Source: Rudanella lutea DSM 19387
Lineage (GTDB): Bacteria; Bacteroidota; Bacteroidia; Cytophagales; Spirosomataceae
Direction of reading: 5' to 3'
Assembly (NCBI RefSeq): GCF_000383955.1
Contig: NZ_KB913013.1
Coordinates: 539,694 to 603,693 of the forward strand
DNA length: 64,000 nucleotides
Shown here: one piece after another, positions 33,879 to 42,942 of the stretch
Numbering within the stretch: position 1 is the first letter of the stretch
Layout: each line of letters opens with the position of its first letter
Translations under genes and position numbers: made by a program
The notes under the pieces: generated by a model
Databases searched by the model: none
Seen by the model: only the letters and a program-made list of their open reading frames with translations
What the model was told of the DNA's origin: nothing

Positions 33879-34757
33879 CTACTTTGCCTGCTTCCGAAAC
33901 GCCCCCGGCGTCAGGCCCGTTTGTTTTTTGAACAGGCGCGAAAAATAAGCCGGGTCCTTAAAATTGAGCAGATACGAGATCTCCGACAGCGAATAACTCG
34001 TTCCGAGCAGGTACTTTTTCGCTTCGCCAATGAGGTAATCGTGCACAACCTGCAAAGCCGATTTACCCACCACCGACTGACAGACCCGATTCAGGTGAAC
34101 TGTCGTAATCGACAACTCGCGGGCGTACTCCTGCACCGATTGCGTTTGGTAGCCAGCTTGCCGGATGCGTTTCTGAAAGCCCTGAAAATACCCCAGCGTT
34201 CGGTTGTCGGCCTTCTGAATAAACACGCTGGATGCCAGACTTAACCGGTACAATTGCACCCAGAGTAACTGCACCCAAAAGCCCAGCGCCCGTTCCTTTT
34301 CCAGCTGATCGCCCACCAGCTCGGCACAAATTCGATCCCGCAACGCCACCAATTCGGCAAAATCTGACTCGTGCTCGCGAAACGTCAGGTGATTCAGGCG
34401 GTTCACCTCCAGCAACACGTGCGGAGCCGTTTTGAAAAAGGCGTCGAGCGCCCCTTCGGTAATCGTAAACACCTCACCTACCATGCCGGCTTCAAACCGA
34501 AAACCGTGCAGCGTGTTGGTCGGAATTAGCAAGACACAGGGCGGGTTGAGCGGCACCCGGTTCTGCTCGGTGAGCAACACGCCGTTGCCTGAGGTAAAGA
34601 AAAAGACCTGCAACAAGTCAGTATGCAAATGGGTGTCGATAGCCCAGTCGTACAGGCGACTCCTAACCTCCAGCAACTCATGATGTATAAAACCATCCGT
34701 AAATGGGTGCTGCTTATCGCCGTAGAGCCCTTCAAAGTTTTTGAGTGCCTTCCGCAT
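33879..34757 (-). CDS. AraC-family regulator, PobR/PobC-like
   Basis: 292 residues. The N-terminal cupin part reads RLYDWAIDTHLHTDLLQVFF with LIPTNTLHGFRFE, the layout of AraC proteins that respond to 4-hydroxybenzoate and control pobA. The C-terminal double helix-turn-helix has LSITTVHLNRVCQSVVGKSA and LSEISYLLNFKDPAYFSRLF, ending TGLTPGAFRK. It is divergent from pcaH across 169 bases, so the pca-pob operon is the obvious target. The inducer is inferred. Confidence 0.85.
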   Translation of the reverse strand: MRKALKNFEGLYGDKQHPFTDGFIHHELLEVRSRLYDWAIDTHLHTDLLQVFFFTSGNGVLLTEQNRVPLNPPCVLLIPTNTLHGFRFEAGMVGEVFTITEGALDAFFKTAPHVLLEVNRLNHLTFREHESDFAELVALRDRICAELVGDQLEKERALGFWVQLLWVQLYRLSLASSVFIQKADNRTLGYFQGFQKRIRQAGYQTQSVQEYARELSITTVHLNRVCQSVVGKSALQVVHDYLIGEAKKYLLGTSYSLSEISYLLNFKDPAYFSRLFKKQTGLTPGAFRKQAK

Positions 34758-34885
34758 GGGTTTTGGTTTTGAGCAGTCTACGTTTTATGTTCCAATTAGA
34801 CAATTTCAGGCCCTAATTACCGGAAAATGTTCGATTTGTACAAGCTTAATTTTTATTTATCCAAGATAGTTTAGTACCCTATCGA

Positions 34886-34893
34886 TAGTTTTG
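34886..34893 (+). promoter_or_regulatory. -7 box of the pca-pob operon
   Basis: TAGTTTTG matches TAnnTTTG and lies 33 bases before the pcaH ATG. A -33 TTG is not seen, which suits control by the divergent AraC protein. AATTAG and TAATTA at about 34794-34819 are weak candidates for its site. Confidence 0.55.
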
Positions 34894-34926
34894 CATAGTG
34901 ACTTTCCTAAGCAAATACGCACACAA

Positions 34927-35634
34927 ATGAGCCAGCTTATCTATAATCCGTTTGATCGGGAGGTGCACCCACCGTACCTGTCGCCTGAGTATAAATCAAC
35001 CCTGTTGCGGGCTCCCAGTCAGCCGCTGATGGTGGTCAAACAATCGCTTTCGGAGTTGTCAGGGCCTGTTTTTGGCGACATGAACGTCGGCCCGCTCGAC
35101 CACGACCTGACCAAAAACGCCCGCCGAAATGGCGAACCCCTCGGTGAGCGTATCGTGGTTCACGGCAAAGTGACCGACGAAAACGGCCGCCCTATACCGT
35201 TTACGCTGATCGAAATCTGGCAGGCCAACGCGGCCGGACGGTATGTGCACAAGGTCGATCAGCACGATGCCCCCCTCGACCCTAATTTTCTGGGCGCGGG
35301 CCGGGTGCTAACCGATGCCGAAGGAAACTACAAATTTTACACGATTAAGCCGGGCGCCTACCCGTGGGGTAATCACCACAATGCCTGGCGGCCCAACCAT
35401 ATCCATTTTTCGCTGTTCGGACCGAACATTACCACCCGGCTCGTCACGCAGATGTATTTCCCCGGCGACCCGCTCCTGCAGCACGACCCTATTTTTCTGG
35501 GTGTGCCTCCCAAAGGCCGCGAGCTGCTTATTTCCAAATTCGACCTCGACATCACCGAACCGGCCTTTGCCCTGGGCTACCGCTTCGATTTTGTCCTGAG
35601 AGGCAGTCAGGCTACCCCTTTCGAAACCGTTTAA
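34927..35634 (+). CDS. pcaH: Protocatechuate 3,4-dioxygenase beta subunit
   Basis: 235 residues from the ATG at 34927 (MSQLIYNPFDREVHPPYL). All four iron(III) ligands are seen: Tyr106 (AGRYVH), Tyr145 (GAYPWG), His158 and His160 (PNHIHFS), with the same spacing as the Pseudomonas enzyme. RPPYL-like HPPYLSPEYKST near the start is typical of beta subunits. It cleaves protocatechuate between C3 and C4 to 3-carboxy-cis,cis-muconate with O2, together with the alpha subunit encoded 10 bases downstream. Confidence 0.95.
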   Translation: MSQLIYNPFDREVHPPYLSPEYKSTLLRAPSQPLMVVKQSLSELSGPVFGDMNVGPLDHDLTKNARRNGEPLGERIVVHGKVTDENGRPIPFTLIEIWQANAAGRYVHKVDQHDAPLDPNFLGAGRVLTDAEGNYKFYTIKPGAYPWGNHHNAWRPNHIHFSLFGPNITTRLVTQMYFPGDPLLQHDPIFLGVPPKGRELLISKFDLDITEPAFALGYRFDFVLRGSQATPFETV

Positions 35635-35644
35635 CCCGACCGAC

Positions 35645-36163
35645 ATGCTACAGACACCTTCGCAAACCGTGGGCCCGTACTTTGCCTACGGCCTCACCCC
35701 CGAACAATACCTGTACGACTTCAAAAGTCTGGTCGGTAACCAGTTGGTGGACCCGCTGAACACCCCAGACGCCATTACCATCACGGGTCGGGTGTTCGAC
35801 GGGCAGGGACAACCCATTTCCGACGCCATGATCGAGCTTTGGGACCCCGCTAACAAGCGGTTTGGCCGGTTTGGCACGGGCACCGACCCACAGAACCGCT
35901 TTGTGTTTCAGGCCACTAAGCCCGGCTCGGTGGATGGGCAGGCTCCGCACTTCTGGGTGATCGTGTTCATGCGTGGGCAACTTATTCACTCGTACACCCG
36001 GCTATACTTTGCCGACGAAACAGCCCTGAACGAAGCCGACCCCGTACTTGATGCCGTACCGGCCAACCGGCGGGCTACGCTTCTGGCGCAAAAAACGCCC
36101 GGCGGCTATACCTTTGATATTTACATGCAGGGCGACAACGAGACCGTGTTTTTCGAGGTTTAG
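35645..36163 (+). CDS. pcaG: Protocatechuate 3,4-dioxygenase alpha subunit
   Basis: 172 residues, starting MLQTPSQTVGPYFAYGLTPE, the standard alpha-subunit N-terminus. It keeps the same beta-sandwich fold as PcaH but lacks the iron ligands, as alpha subunits do. APHFWVIVFMRGQLIHSYTR takes the place of the HIH loop and shapes the active site at the subunit interface. Together with PcaH it makes the (alpha-beta)n non-haem dioxygenase. Confidence 0.95.
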   Translation: MLQTPSQTVGPYFAYGLTPEQYLYDFKSLVGNQLVDPLNTPDAITITGRVFDGQGQPISDAMIELWDPANKRFGRFGTGTDPQNRFVFQATKPGSVDGQAPHFWVIVFMRGQLIHSYTRLYFADETALNEADPVLDAVPANRRATLLAQKTPGGYTFDIYMQGDNETVFFEV

Positions 36164-36188
36164 CCTGCTCACTCCAACCGGCCTGATT

Positions 36189-37496
36189 ATGTCTCTTTAC
36201 AGCGGTCTTTTCTACAGTTCGGAGGTCGAGCCAATGGTTTCGCCCGAGGCTATGCTGGGTCGAATGCTCGCGTTTGAGGGGGCATTGGCACAGGCGCAGG
36301 CCCAACACGAGCTCGTTCCCGAACCGATGGCCCAAATCATCGCTGATTGCTGTGCCCATCCGCTCCTCGATCTGTCGAAACTACAGGCTGACATTGCACT
36401 GGGGGGCAATGCGGCTATTCCGCTGGTAAAGCAACTGACGGCGCAGGTACGCAGCCAAAGCGAAGAGGCCGCCCGGTACGTACACCTCGGGGCCACGAGT
36501 CAGGACGTTGTCGATACAGCTACCGTACTGACAATCAAAACATTTTCAGACTGGCTAACGACCCGACTGACGGCCGTTGAGGAACAGCTTATTCGGTTGA
36601 CTCGCACCTACCGAACCACCGTGATGCCCGGCCGCACGTTGCTACAACAGGCCAAACCCATCACGTTTGGACTCAAGACCGCCGGTTGGCTCGACGCACT
36701 TCGGCGGAGTTGGCAGCGACTGGCGGAGGGGCAGAAACGGGTGCTAGTGCTGCAATTGGCCGGGGCAGTCGGGAGCCGCAACGCGTCGATACCGGCCGAG
36801 GTACACCGGACAATGGCTACGCAGCTGGACCTCTCGGAGTCGGTTTCGTGGCATACCCATCGCGACAATCTGGCCGAGTTTGGGGCTACGCTGGGCATTC
36901 TGACGGGCAGCCTGGGCAAAATAGCCCGCGATATTGCCTTGCTGATGCAAACCGAGGTAGCCGAGGTGTTCGAAGGCAAAGCAGAGGGCAAGGGCGGGTC
37001 GAGCACAATGCCGCACAAGCGCAACCCGGTTACCTGCACGGCCATTTTAGCCAATGCCAACCGGGTGCCGCAACTGGTGGCCACCTTACTCGCGGCTATG
37101 CCGCAGGAGCACGAACGATCAGCGGGGTTGTGGCATTCCGAATGGGACGTACTGACCGAGATCATGCAGCTAACAGCCGGGGCCGTTGACAAGGGGCTTG
37201 ATTTACTGACTAATCTGGACGTTGACCCCGACCGGATGCGCCAGAACCTCGAACAGACCAACGGCCTGATTTACGCCGAAACCGTCTCGCTGGCTCTGGC
37301 AGCCCATCTGGGTAAAGCCGAGGCCCACGCGCAGGTGGAGGAAGCAAGCCGGGTAGCGGTCACCGAAAAACGGCATCTGAAAGCGGTGTTGGCCCGTATG
37401 AACCTGCCGCTCACCAACCTCGACGCCCTGTTTGACCCCGTCAACTCACTCGGCGAAACCCTCGCCCTGATTGACTCGATTCTGGCGGGGTCATAA
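36189..37496 (+). CDS. pcaB: 3-carboxy-cis,cis-muconate cycloisomerase
   Basis: 435 residues from the ATG at 36189 (MSLYSGLFYSSEVEPMVSPE). The fumarase/ASL-superfamily signature GSSTMPHKRNP is at 270-280, and GATSQDVVDTA holds the conserved substrate-binding His region. It lactonises carboxymuconate to 4-carboxymuconolactone. It follows pcaG by 25 bases. The long C-terminal tail of adenylosuccinate lyase is absent, which agrees with PcaB. Confidence 0.93.
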   Translation: MSLYSGLFYSSEVEPMVSPEAMLGRMLAFEGALAQAQAQHELVPEPMAQIIADCCAHPLLDLSKLQADIALGGNAAIPLVKQLTAQVRSQSEEAARYVHLGATSQDVVDTATVLTIKTFSDWLTTRLTAVEEQLIRLTRTYRTTVMPGRTLLQQAKPITFGLKTAGWLDALRRSWQRLAEGQKRVLVLQLAGAVGSRNASIPAEVHRTMATQLDLSESVSWHTHRDNLAEFGATLGILTGSLGKIARDIALLMQTEVAEVFEGKAEGKGGSSTMPHKRNPVTCTAILANANRVPQLVATLLAAMPQEHERSAGLWHSEWDVLTEIMQLTAGAVDKGLDLLTNLDVDPDRMRQNLEQTNGLIYAETVSLALAAHLGKAEAHAQVEEASRVAVTEKRHLKAVLARMNLPLTNLDALFDPVNSLGETLALIDSILAGS

Positions 37497-37579
37497 CGAG
37501 TTTATTGTTTTTGGTTTATTGTTTATTGTTTTTGGTGGCCGACGCACCGGTTTCTGATTTTGGGACTAACTCGCCCATT

Positions 37580-37641
37580 CACTCTTTCGCTCTTTGCCGC
37601 CCCGGTGCGCCGGAGCGACGGCCCGCACTCATTCACTCATT
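37580..37641 (+). repeat. Octads split by the GC-rich box before pcaD-pcaC
   Basis: CACTCTTT and CGCTCTTT (37580-37595), then the GC box (GCCGCCCCGGTGCGCC, 37596-37611 and on to 37625), then CACTCATT twice (37626-37641), TCCC and the ATG at 37646. It is the same composite as at 32222-32292. Confidence 0.75.
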
Positions 37642-37645
37642 TCCC

Positions 37646-38806
37646 ATGTCTCTGAACTACAAGCTTTCTGGCGCGCCTAACAGCCCGGTTTTGATCTTCT
37701 CGAACTCGCTCGGTTCGGAAATGTGCATGTGGGACGAGCTGTTGCCCTACCTCCTGCCCTATTTTCGGGTGCTTCAGTACGACACCCGGGGGCATGGCGG
37801 TAGCTATCAACCAGCCACATTGCCGGGCGACGCTTCGTCGGGCGACGCTTACACCATCGCGCAGCTCGGCGAAGATGTCATCAATCTGATGGATGAACTT
37901 GGCATCGGGCAGGCTTACTTCTGCGGCCTGTCGATGGGTGGGCTGACGGGGCAGTGGCTGGGCATTCACCGACCCAACCGGATTAAAAAACTGGTTATCA
38001 GCAATACAGGCGCCAAAATCGGCAACGACGAACGCTGGAACGGCCGCATTGCTACCATTACCGAGCACGGCATGGAAGCCATTGTCGACGACACAATGGA
38101 GCGTTGGTTTACCTCTCTGTTCCGGGCCGACAACCCTACCCGCGTGGCGCAGATGCGGGCTATGTTTCTCCGAAGCCCCGTGCCCGGCTACGCGGCCTGT
38201 TGCGCGGCTATCCGCGACGCCGACTTCCGCCAGGACCTCAACCGGCTCTCGGTCGAGACGCTCGTGATTACCGGCGACGAAGACCCCGTAACTAACGTGG
38301 AGCAGGCTCAGTTTTTGCAAGAAAACATCCCGGTGGCCAATCTGGTGGTGCTGCCCGCCCGGCACCTCGCCAGCACGGAGCTGCCCCGGCAATACGCGCA
38401 AGTGCTGATTGATTTTCTGGTGGGCGACACCCGCTACGAGCAGGGGATGCACGTTCGGCGCACGGTGCTGGGCGATGCCCACGTGGACCGCGCCAATAGC
38501 CAAACGACCCCGTTTACAGCCGACTTTCAGGATTTTATCACCCGCTACGCCTGGGGCGAAATCTGGCCCCGGCCGGGTCTGCCCAAGCACAGCCGGAGCC
38601 TGATTACCCTCGCCATGCTGATTGCCCTGAACCGGAAAGCCGAATTTCAGATGCACGTACGGGCAGCCATTCACAACGGGGTTAGCCCCGACGAGATCAA
38701 AGAAGTCATTATGCAGTCGGCCCTGTATTGCGGGCTACCGGCTGCCAACGAAGCCTTTCATGCCGCTCAGGAGGTGCTGGCAACATTACCGATAAACCAC
38801 GCGTAA
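37646..38806 (+). CDS. pcaL: Fused 3-oxoadipate enol-lactonase and 4-carboxymuconolactone decarboxylase (PcaD-PcaC, PcaL type)
   Basis: 386 residues from the ATG at 37646. Residues 1-255 are an alpha/beta hydrolase with YDTRGHGGS, the nucleophile Ser96 (GLSMGG) and the catalytic His in PARHLAS. Residues 265-386 are a carboxymuconolactone decarboxylase domain (RRTVLGDAHVDRA, KHSRSLITLAMLIALNR, and AALYCGLPAA-like SALYCGLPAANEAF). The two domains do consecutive steps, so the fusion passes the unstable lactone from the C-terminal to the N-terminal active site. Such fusions are known in actinobacteria and some others. Confidence 0.93.
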   Translation: MSLNYKLSGAPNSPVLIFSNSLGSEMCMWDELLPYLLPYFRVLQYDTRGHGGSYQPATLPGDASSGDAYTIAQLGEDVINLMDELGIGQAYFCGLSMGGLTGQWLGIHRPNRIKKLVISNTGAKIGNDERWNGRIATITEHGMEAIVDDTMERWFTSLFRADNPTRVAQMRAMFLRSPVPGYAACCAAIRDADFRQDLNRLSVETLVITGDEDPVTNVEQAQFLQENIPVANLVVLPARHLASTELPRQYAQVLIDFLVGDTRYEQGMHVRRTVLGDAHVDRANSQTTPFTADFQDFITRYAWGEIWPRPGLPKHSRSLITLAMLIALNRKAEFQMHVRAAIHNGVSPDEIKEVIMQSALYCGLPAANEAFHAAQEVLATLPINHA

Positions 38807-38933
38807 ACAAAACGATTCTGGCGTTTCAGGCGATTGTTTCTGGCTGCTTAGGCAAGCCACAGCCCTCCTTTTGCCCTTGAATAAGCACCGGTACATTCAC
38901 ACGGAACCCAGACTCCCAAACCACGATTCATGT

Positions 38934-40127
38934 ATGAAAACGATTAAAACACAGGTAGGCATTATTGGCGCAGGGCCCGCGGGGCTTACGCTGGCTCACT
39001 GGCTCAAAAAACACGGCATCGACTCGGTTATTATTGAGCACCGCAGCCGCGAGTACGTTGAGGCTCGGGTACGGGCTGGCTTGCTGGAGCAAAACACCGT
39101 CGATATTCTGAAAACCCTCGGTCTGGCCGACCGGCTCGTGCGCGAAGGTCACGAGCACCACGGCGTGTACCTGAGCTTCGACGGCGAACGCATCCGGGTG
39201 CCTTTCGGCCCCTACACCAACGGGCGGCATATCACCATTTACGGGCAGCAGGAAGTAGTCAAGGACCTGACCGATGCCTGGCTCACGGGGGGCGGCACGC
39301 TCCTGTTTGAGGCCCCCGCCCTCGAACTGGCCGATTACGATACGAACCACCCAAAAATCTATTTCGAGCAAAACGGCGAAAAAGGCGTTGTAGAATGCGA
39401 TTTCATTGCCGCCTGCGACGGGTTCCACGGGCTGGGTCGCAAAACCCTACCCAAAAACACCTACAAAGAATATTCGCTCACGTATCCGTTTAGCTGGCTG
39501 GGGATTCTGGCCCACGTGCCGCCCTCGTCGGACGAGCTGATCTATGCCTACCACGAGCGGGGCTTTGCCCTCCACAGCCTGCGGTCATCGACGGTGAGCC
39601 GCCTGTATATTCAGGTCGAAAACGACGACAAAGTTGACAACTGGTCTGACGATCAGATTTGGGAAGAACTATCCCTACGGCTGGGCACGCCGGGCTGGAA
39701 CCTGCAATCCGGCCCAATTTTTGAAAAAGCCATCACCCCCATGCGCAGTTATTTCATCGATAACATGCAGGCCGGGCGGTTGTTTTTGGCGGGCGATGCC
39801 GCGCACATTGTACCGCCCACGGGGGGCAAAGGCCTCAACCTCGCCATTGCTGATGTGAAGCATTTAGTCGATGCATTCATTGATTACTACCATAACAACT
39901 CGACAACCGGGCTGGATACCTACACGCCCACGGCCCTCCGGCGCATCTGGCGGGCACAGGATTTCTCGAACTTTATGACCACGCTCCTCCACAAGCAGGA
40001 CGAACACGGGTCGTTTCAGTACCGCCTGCAACGGGCCAAATTCGACTACATTCGTATTTCGGACAATTACGCGGCCACCGTCGCCGAAAACTATGTCGGG
40101 CTGCCTTTCGAATCGTTTAATAAATGA
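38934..40127 (+). CDS. pobA: 4-hydroxybenzoate 3-monooxygenase
   Basis: 397 residues from the ATG at 38934 (MKTIKTQVGIIGAGPAGLTL); an in-frame ATG at 38871 adds no homologous sequence. FAD fold GAGPAGLT, then RVRAGLLEQNTVDIL, the PobA mark after the first helix. FLAGDAAHIVPPTGGKGLNL is the second FAD motif. A single-component flavoprotein using NADPH and O2 to make protocatechuate. This is the link between the alkylphenol operon, which ends at 4-hydroxybenzoate, and the ring-cleavage genes. Confidence 0.95.
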   Translation: MKTIKTQVGIIGAGPAGLTLAHWLKKHGIDSVIIEHRSREYVEARVRAGLLEQNTVDILKTLGLADRLVREGHEHHGVYLSFDGERIRVPFGPYTNGRHITIYGQQEVVKDLTDAWLTGGGTLLFEAPALELADYDTNHPKIYFEQNGEKGVVECDFIAACDGFHGLGRKTLPKNTYKEYSLTYPFSWLGILAHVPPSSDELIYAYHERGFALHSLRSSTVSRLYIQVENDDKVDNWSDDQIWEELSLRLGTPGWNLQSGPIFEKAITPMRSYFIDNMQAGRLFLAGDAAHIVPPTGGKGLNLAIADVKHLVDAFIDYYHNNSTTGLDTYTPTALRRIWRAQDFSNFMTTLLHKQDEHGSFQYRLQRAKFDYIRISDNYAATVAENYVGLPFESFNK

Positions 40128-40238
40128 ATAGTTAAGTGAAGGAATAATGCACAATGGGTAATGAATAATGTACAATGGTTAAAGGATAATGCTATTGATT
40201 ATCAGCTTATCCATTGTGCACTATACATTATTCATTCT
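40123..40238. repeat. AATGNNN heptad hairpin overlapping the pobA stop
   Basis: Heptads AATGCAC, AATGGGT, AATGAAT, AATGTAC, AATGGTT on the left (to about 40190) and their complements at 40206-40238 form a hairpin between pobA and the CoA-transferase gene. The first AATGAAT includes the pobA TGA stop region. Confidence 0.75.
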
Positions 40239-40260
40239 CCACGACACCTACTCCAACAAG

Positions 40261-41610
40261 ATGAAGCAAGTACCAGTAATTGATAGTCAAACAGCCGCCG
40301 ACCTGGTTAAGGAGGGTGATGTGCTCCTGCAAGGCGGCTTCGGTATGACCGGCAATCCGGTTCACCTGATGCACGCCCTCGCCGAACGGGGCACCGGTAA
40401 TCTGACCTTTGTGGGCAACAACACCGGCGAGGCCGGTCTGGGCGGAGGTCGGCTGTTGCGCAACGGACAGATTCGGAAAATGATCGGTTCGTTTTTTACG
40501 TCGAACCCCGACGCCGTTAAGGCCGCCCAAAGCGGGCAGGTGGCTTACGAACTGCTGCCGCAGGGAACCCTCGCCGAGGCCATCCGGGCCGGTGGAGCGG
40601 GTATCGGCGGTTTTTACACGCCTACATCGGCCGGTACGCCGTTGGCCGAAGGCCGCGAAACCAAGGTGATCGACGGTGTGGAGCAGGTGTTTATCAAAAG
40701 TATTCGGGGTAACGTGGCGTTTATCCGGGCCTGGCGCGCCGATACCGCCGGGAACCTGCAATACCGCATGACCGAAAACAACTTTAATAAGGCGATGGCC
40801 ACGGCCGCCGACCTGGTAATTGCCGAAGTGGAAGAAATTGTGCCCGTGGGTGCTATTGCCCCCGAACACGTACACACGCCCGGCTGCTACGTCGACTATC
40901 TGGTGCAGGCGACCCTCACGCTCGAAGACCTCGGTAGCTCGGCATCGGTATCGTCGTCGAAAAAAGTAGACGAAGTTCGTATGAACATGGCCCGGCGGGC
41001 CTTGGCCGAACTGAAAAAAGGCGATGTGGTCAACCTCGGCATTGGTATTCCGACCCTCGTGGCCGACCTCATCACCGACGAGCACGGAATTATCATGCAC
41101 ACCGAAAATGGCATGTTGGGCGTGGGTCCCGTACCGGCCGATGGCGGTGGTGCGATGGACTACCCCGTCAACGCGGGCAAAATTCCGGTAACGGCCCTCA
41201 AAGGCAGCAGCTATTTCGACAGTGCCGACTCATTTGCCATGATTCGGGGGGGGCATATCGACGTGGCCATCATGGGCGGTCTGGAAGTAGACGAGCAGGC
41301 GAATCTGGCCAACTGGGCCGTACCGGGCAAGCCGTTGCTGGGTGTGGGCGGAGCCATGGACCTGGCCAAAGGAGCCAAGCGGCTGATCATCACAATGACC
41401 CACATCAACCCCGACGGATCATCGAAGGTAGTGCCCCAATGCACGCTGCCGCTCACAGCCACGGGCGTTGTCGACATGATCATAACCGATCTGGCCGTTT
41501 TCGCTTTCCCCGACGGGCAACTCACCCTGATCGACCTGATGCCCGGCGTAACCCTGGACGACGTTCGCGCCAAGACGAGCGCAACATTTAATGAGCGATT
41601 GAGTAATTGA
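40261..41610 (+). CDS. Fused 3-oxoadipate CoA-transferase (PcaI-PcaJ in one chain)
   Basis: 449 residues from the ATG at 40261 ([20 protein letters not shown]). Residues 1-225 are the A-type ([20 protein letters not shown]) and 240-449 the B-type half, with [12 protein letters not shown] and the catalytic Glu282 in [12 protein letters not shown]. Most bacteria encode the halves as two proteins; the fused form resembles eukaryotic SCOT. Position between pobA and the thiolase gene makes succinyl-CoA:3-oxoadipate the likely reaction; acetoacetate is the alternative. The last codons run into an inverted octad repeat. Confidence 0.88.
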   Translation: MKQVPVIDSQTAADLVKEGDVLLQGGFGMTGNPVHLMHALAERGTGNLTFVGNNTGEAGLGGGRLLRNGQIRKMIGSFFTSNPDAVKAAQSGQVAYELLPQGTLAEAIRAGGAGIGGFYTPTSAGTPLAEGRETKVIDGVEQVFIKSIRGNVAFIRAWRADTAGNLQYRMTENNFNKAMATAADLVIAEVEEIVPVGAIAPEHVHTPGCYVDYLVQATLTLEDLGSSASVSSSKKVDEVRMNMARRALAELKKGDVVNLGIGIPTLVADLITDEHGIIMHTENGMLGVGPVPADGGGAMDYPVNAGKIPVTALKGSSYFDSADSFAMIRGGHIDVAIMGGLEVDEQANLANWAVPGKPLLGVGGAMDLAKGAKRLIITMTHINPDGSSKVVPQCTLPLTATGVVDMIITDLAVFAFPDGQLTLIDLMPGVTLDDVRAKTSATFNERLSN

Positions 41611-41660
41611 GCGAAAACGGAATACATTCACTCAATCACTCATTCGCTAATTCACTCAAT
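41589..41660. repeat. Octad hairpin that reaches into the 3' end of the CoA-transferase gene
   Basis: AATGAGCG, ATTGAGTA, ATTGAGCG (41589-41612) are inverse octads and encode the last residues of the transferase. Forward octads CACTCAAT, CACTCATT, CGCTAATT, CACTCAAT follow at 41629-41660, four bases before the thiolase ATG. Confidence 0.75.
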
Positions 41661-41664
41661 ACCT

Positions 41665-42870
41665 ATGGATTCATTCATCATCGACGCCGTCCGGACGCCC
41701 ATTGGCAATTTTGGGGGTAGTTTGTCGCCCGTTCGGGCCGACGATCTGGCGGCTTTACCTATACGAGAACTCCTGTTGCGCAACCCAAACATCCCGGCCG
41801 ACGCCATCGACGACGTGATACTGGGTTGCCACAATCAGGCCGGTGAAGACAACCGTAACGTGGCCCGCATGGCCCTGTTGCTCGCTGGTTTACCCTATAC
41901 CGTACCCGGCGAAACCGTCAACCGGCTCTGCTCATCGGGCATGTCGGCCGTGGTACACGCCAACCGGGCCATCAAAGCCGGTGATGGCGACCTGTTTATT
42001 GCGGGCGGTATGGAGCACATGACGCGCGGCCCCTGGGTTATCTCCAAAACCTCGAAACCTTTTGGCAACGACGCCCAGATGTTTGATTCGAGCTTTGGCT
42101 GGCGGTTTGTGAACCCCAAAATGCATGAGCTGTACGGGACCGATGCGATGGGCGTAACGGCCGAAAACCTCGCCGAGCTGTACAACATCAGCCGCGACGA
42201 TCAGGACCTGTTTGCCTACCATTCGCAGCAAAAAGCAGCCCAAGCCCAACAGGCAGGCCGTTTCGCTGAAGAGATTGTGGGGGTTCCGATTCTGGTCAAA
42301 AAAGGCCCTGCTACCGTGTTCGACGCCGACGAGTTCATCAAGCCCCAAACCACCCTCGAAGTGCTGGCGAAACTGAAGCCAGCCTTCAGGAAAGAAGGTG
42401 GTACGGTAACGGCCGGCAATGCGTCGGGCCTGAACGATGGCGCAGCGGCCATGCTGCTTGCTTCCGACGAGGCCGTTCGGCAGTACAAGCTCACGCCCAA
42501 AGCCCGAATTGTGGCCTCGGCCGTTGCGGGTGTGGAGCCACGCATCATGGGGATTGGGCCCGTACCGGCTACCCGCAAAGCCCTCCAGAAAGCGAACCTG
42601 ACCCTCGACCAAATCGACGTCATCGAGCTAAACGAAGCCTTCGCGGCCCAATCACTCGCCTGTACACGGGCACTTGGCCTGGCCGACAACGACCCCCGCA
42701 TTAACCCCAACGGCGGAGCTATCGCGCTGGGGCACCCGTTGGGCATGTCGGGCACCCGGATTATCCAGACGGCCGCGCTCGAATTAGCCAAAACTGGCAA
42801 ACGCTACGCCCTCGCCACCATGTGCGTAGGCGTAGGTATGGGCTATGCCATTATTATCGAGCGCGTGTAA
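41665..42870 (+). CDS. pcaF: Thiolase, probable 3-oxoadipyl-CoA thiolase
   Basis: 401 residues. Catalytic Cys89 in NRLCSSGMSA, His in GGAIALGHPLGMSG, and the second Cys in ATMCVGVGMG. It cleaves 3-oxoadipyl-CoA to succinyl-CoA and acetyl-CoA, the last step of the beta-ketoadipate pathway. The length and the VPGETVNRLC motif fit PcaF/PaaJ types; acetoacetyl-CoA thiolase is possible on sequence alone but context favours PcaF. A strong terminator follows. Confidence 0.9.
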   Translation: MDSFIIDAVRTPIGNFGGSLSPVRADDLAALPIRELLLRNPNIPADAIDDVILGCHNQAGEDNRNVARMALLLAGLPYTVPGETVNRLCSSGMSAVVHANRAIKAGDGDLFIAGGMEHMTRGPWVISKTSKPFGNDAQMFDSSFGWRFVNPKMHELYGTDAMGVTAENLAELYNISRDDQDLFAYHSQQKAAQAQQAGRFAEEIVGVPILVKKGPATVFDADEFIKPQTTLEVLAKLKPAFRKEGGTVTAGNASGLNDGAAAMLLASDEAVRQYKLTPKARIVASAVAGVEPRIMGIGPVPATRKALQKANLTLDQIDVIELNEAFAAQSLACTRALGLADNDPRINPNGGAIALGHPLGMSGTRIIQTAALELAKTGKRYALATMCVGVGMGYAIIIERV

Positions 42871-42887
42871 CTGACCGGGCTACAAGC

Positions 42888-42924
42888 AAAAACGGGCCGC
42901 CAGATTATCTGGCGGCCCGTTTTT
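42888..42924. terminator. Bidirectional intrinsic terminator
   Basis: AACGGGCCGCCAGA (42891-42904) pairs with TCTGGCGGCCCGTT, flanked by A-run and T-run on both sides. It lies between the convergent thiolase and fructose-bisphosphatase genes and ends both transcripts. Confidence 0.92.
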
Positions 42925-42942
42925 ACTTGTCAACAACTCTGT

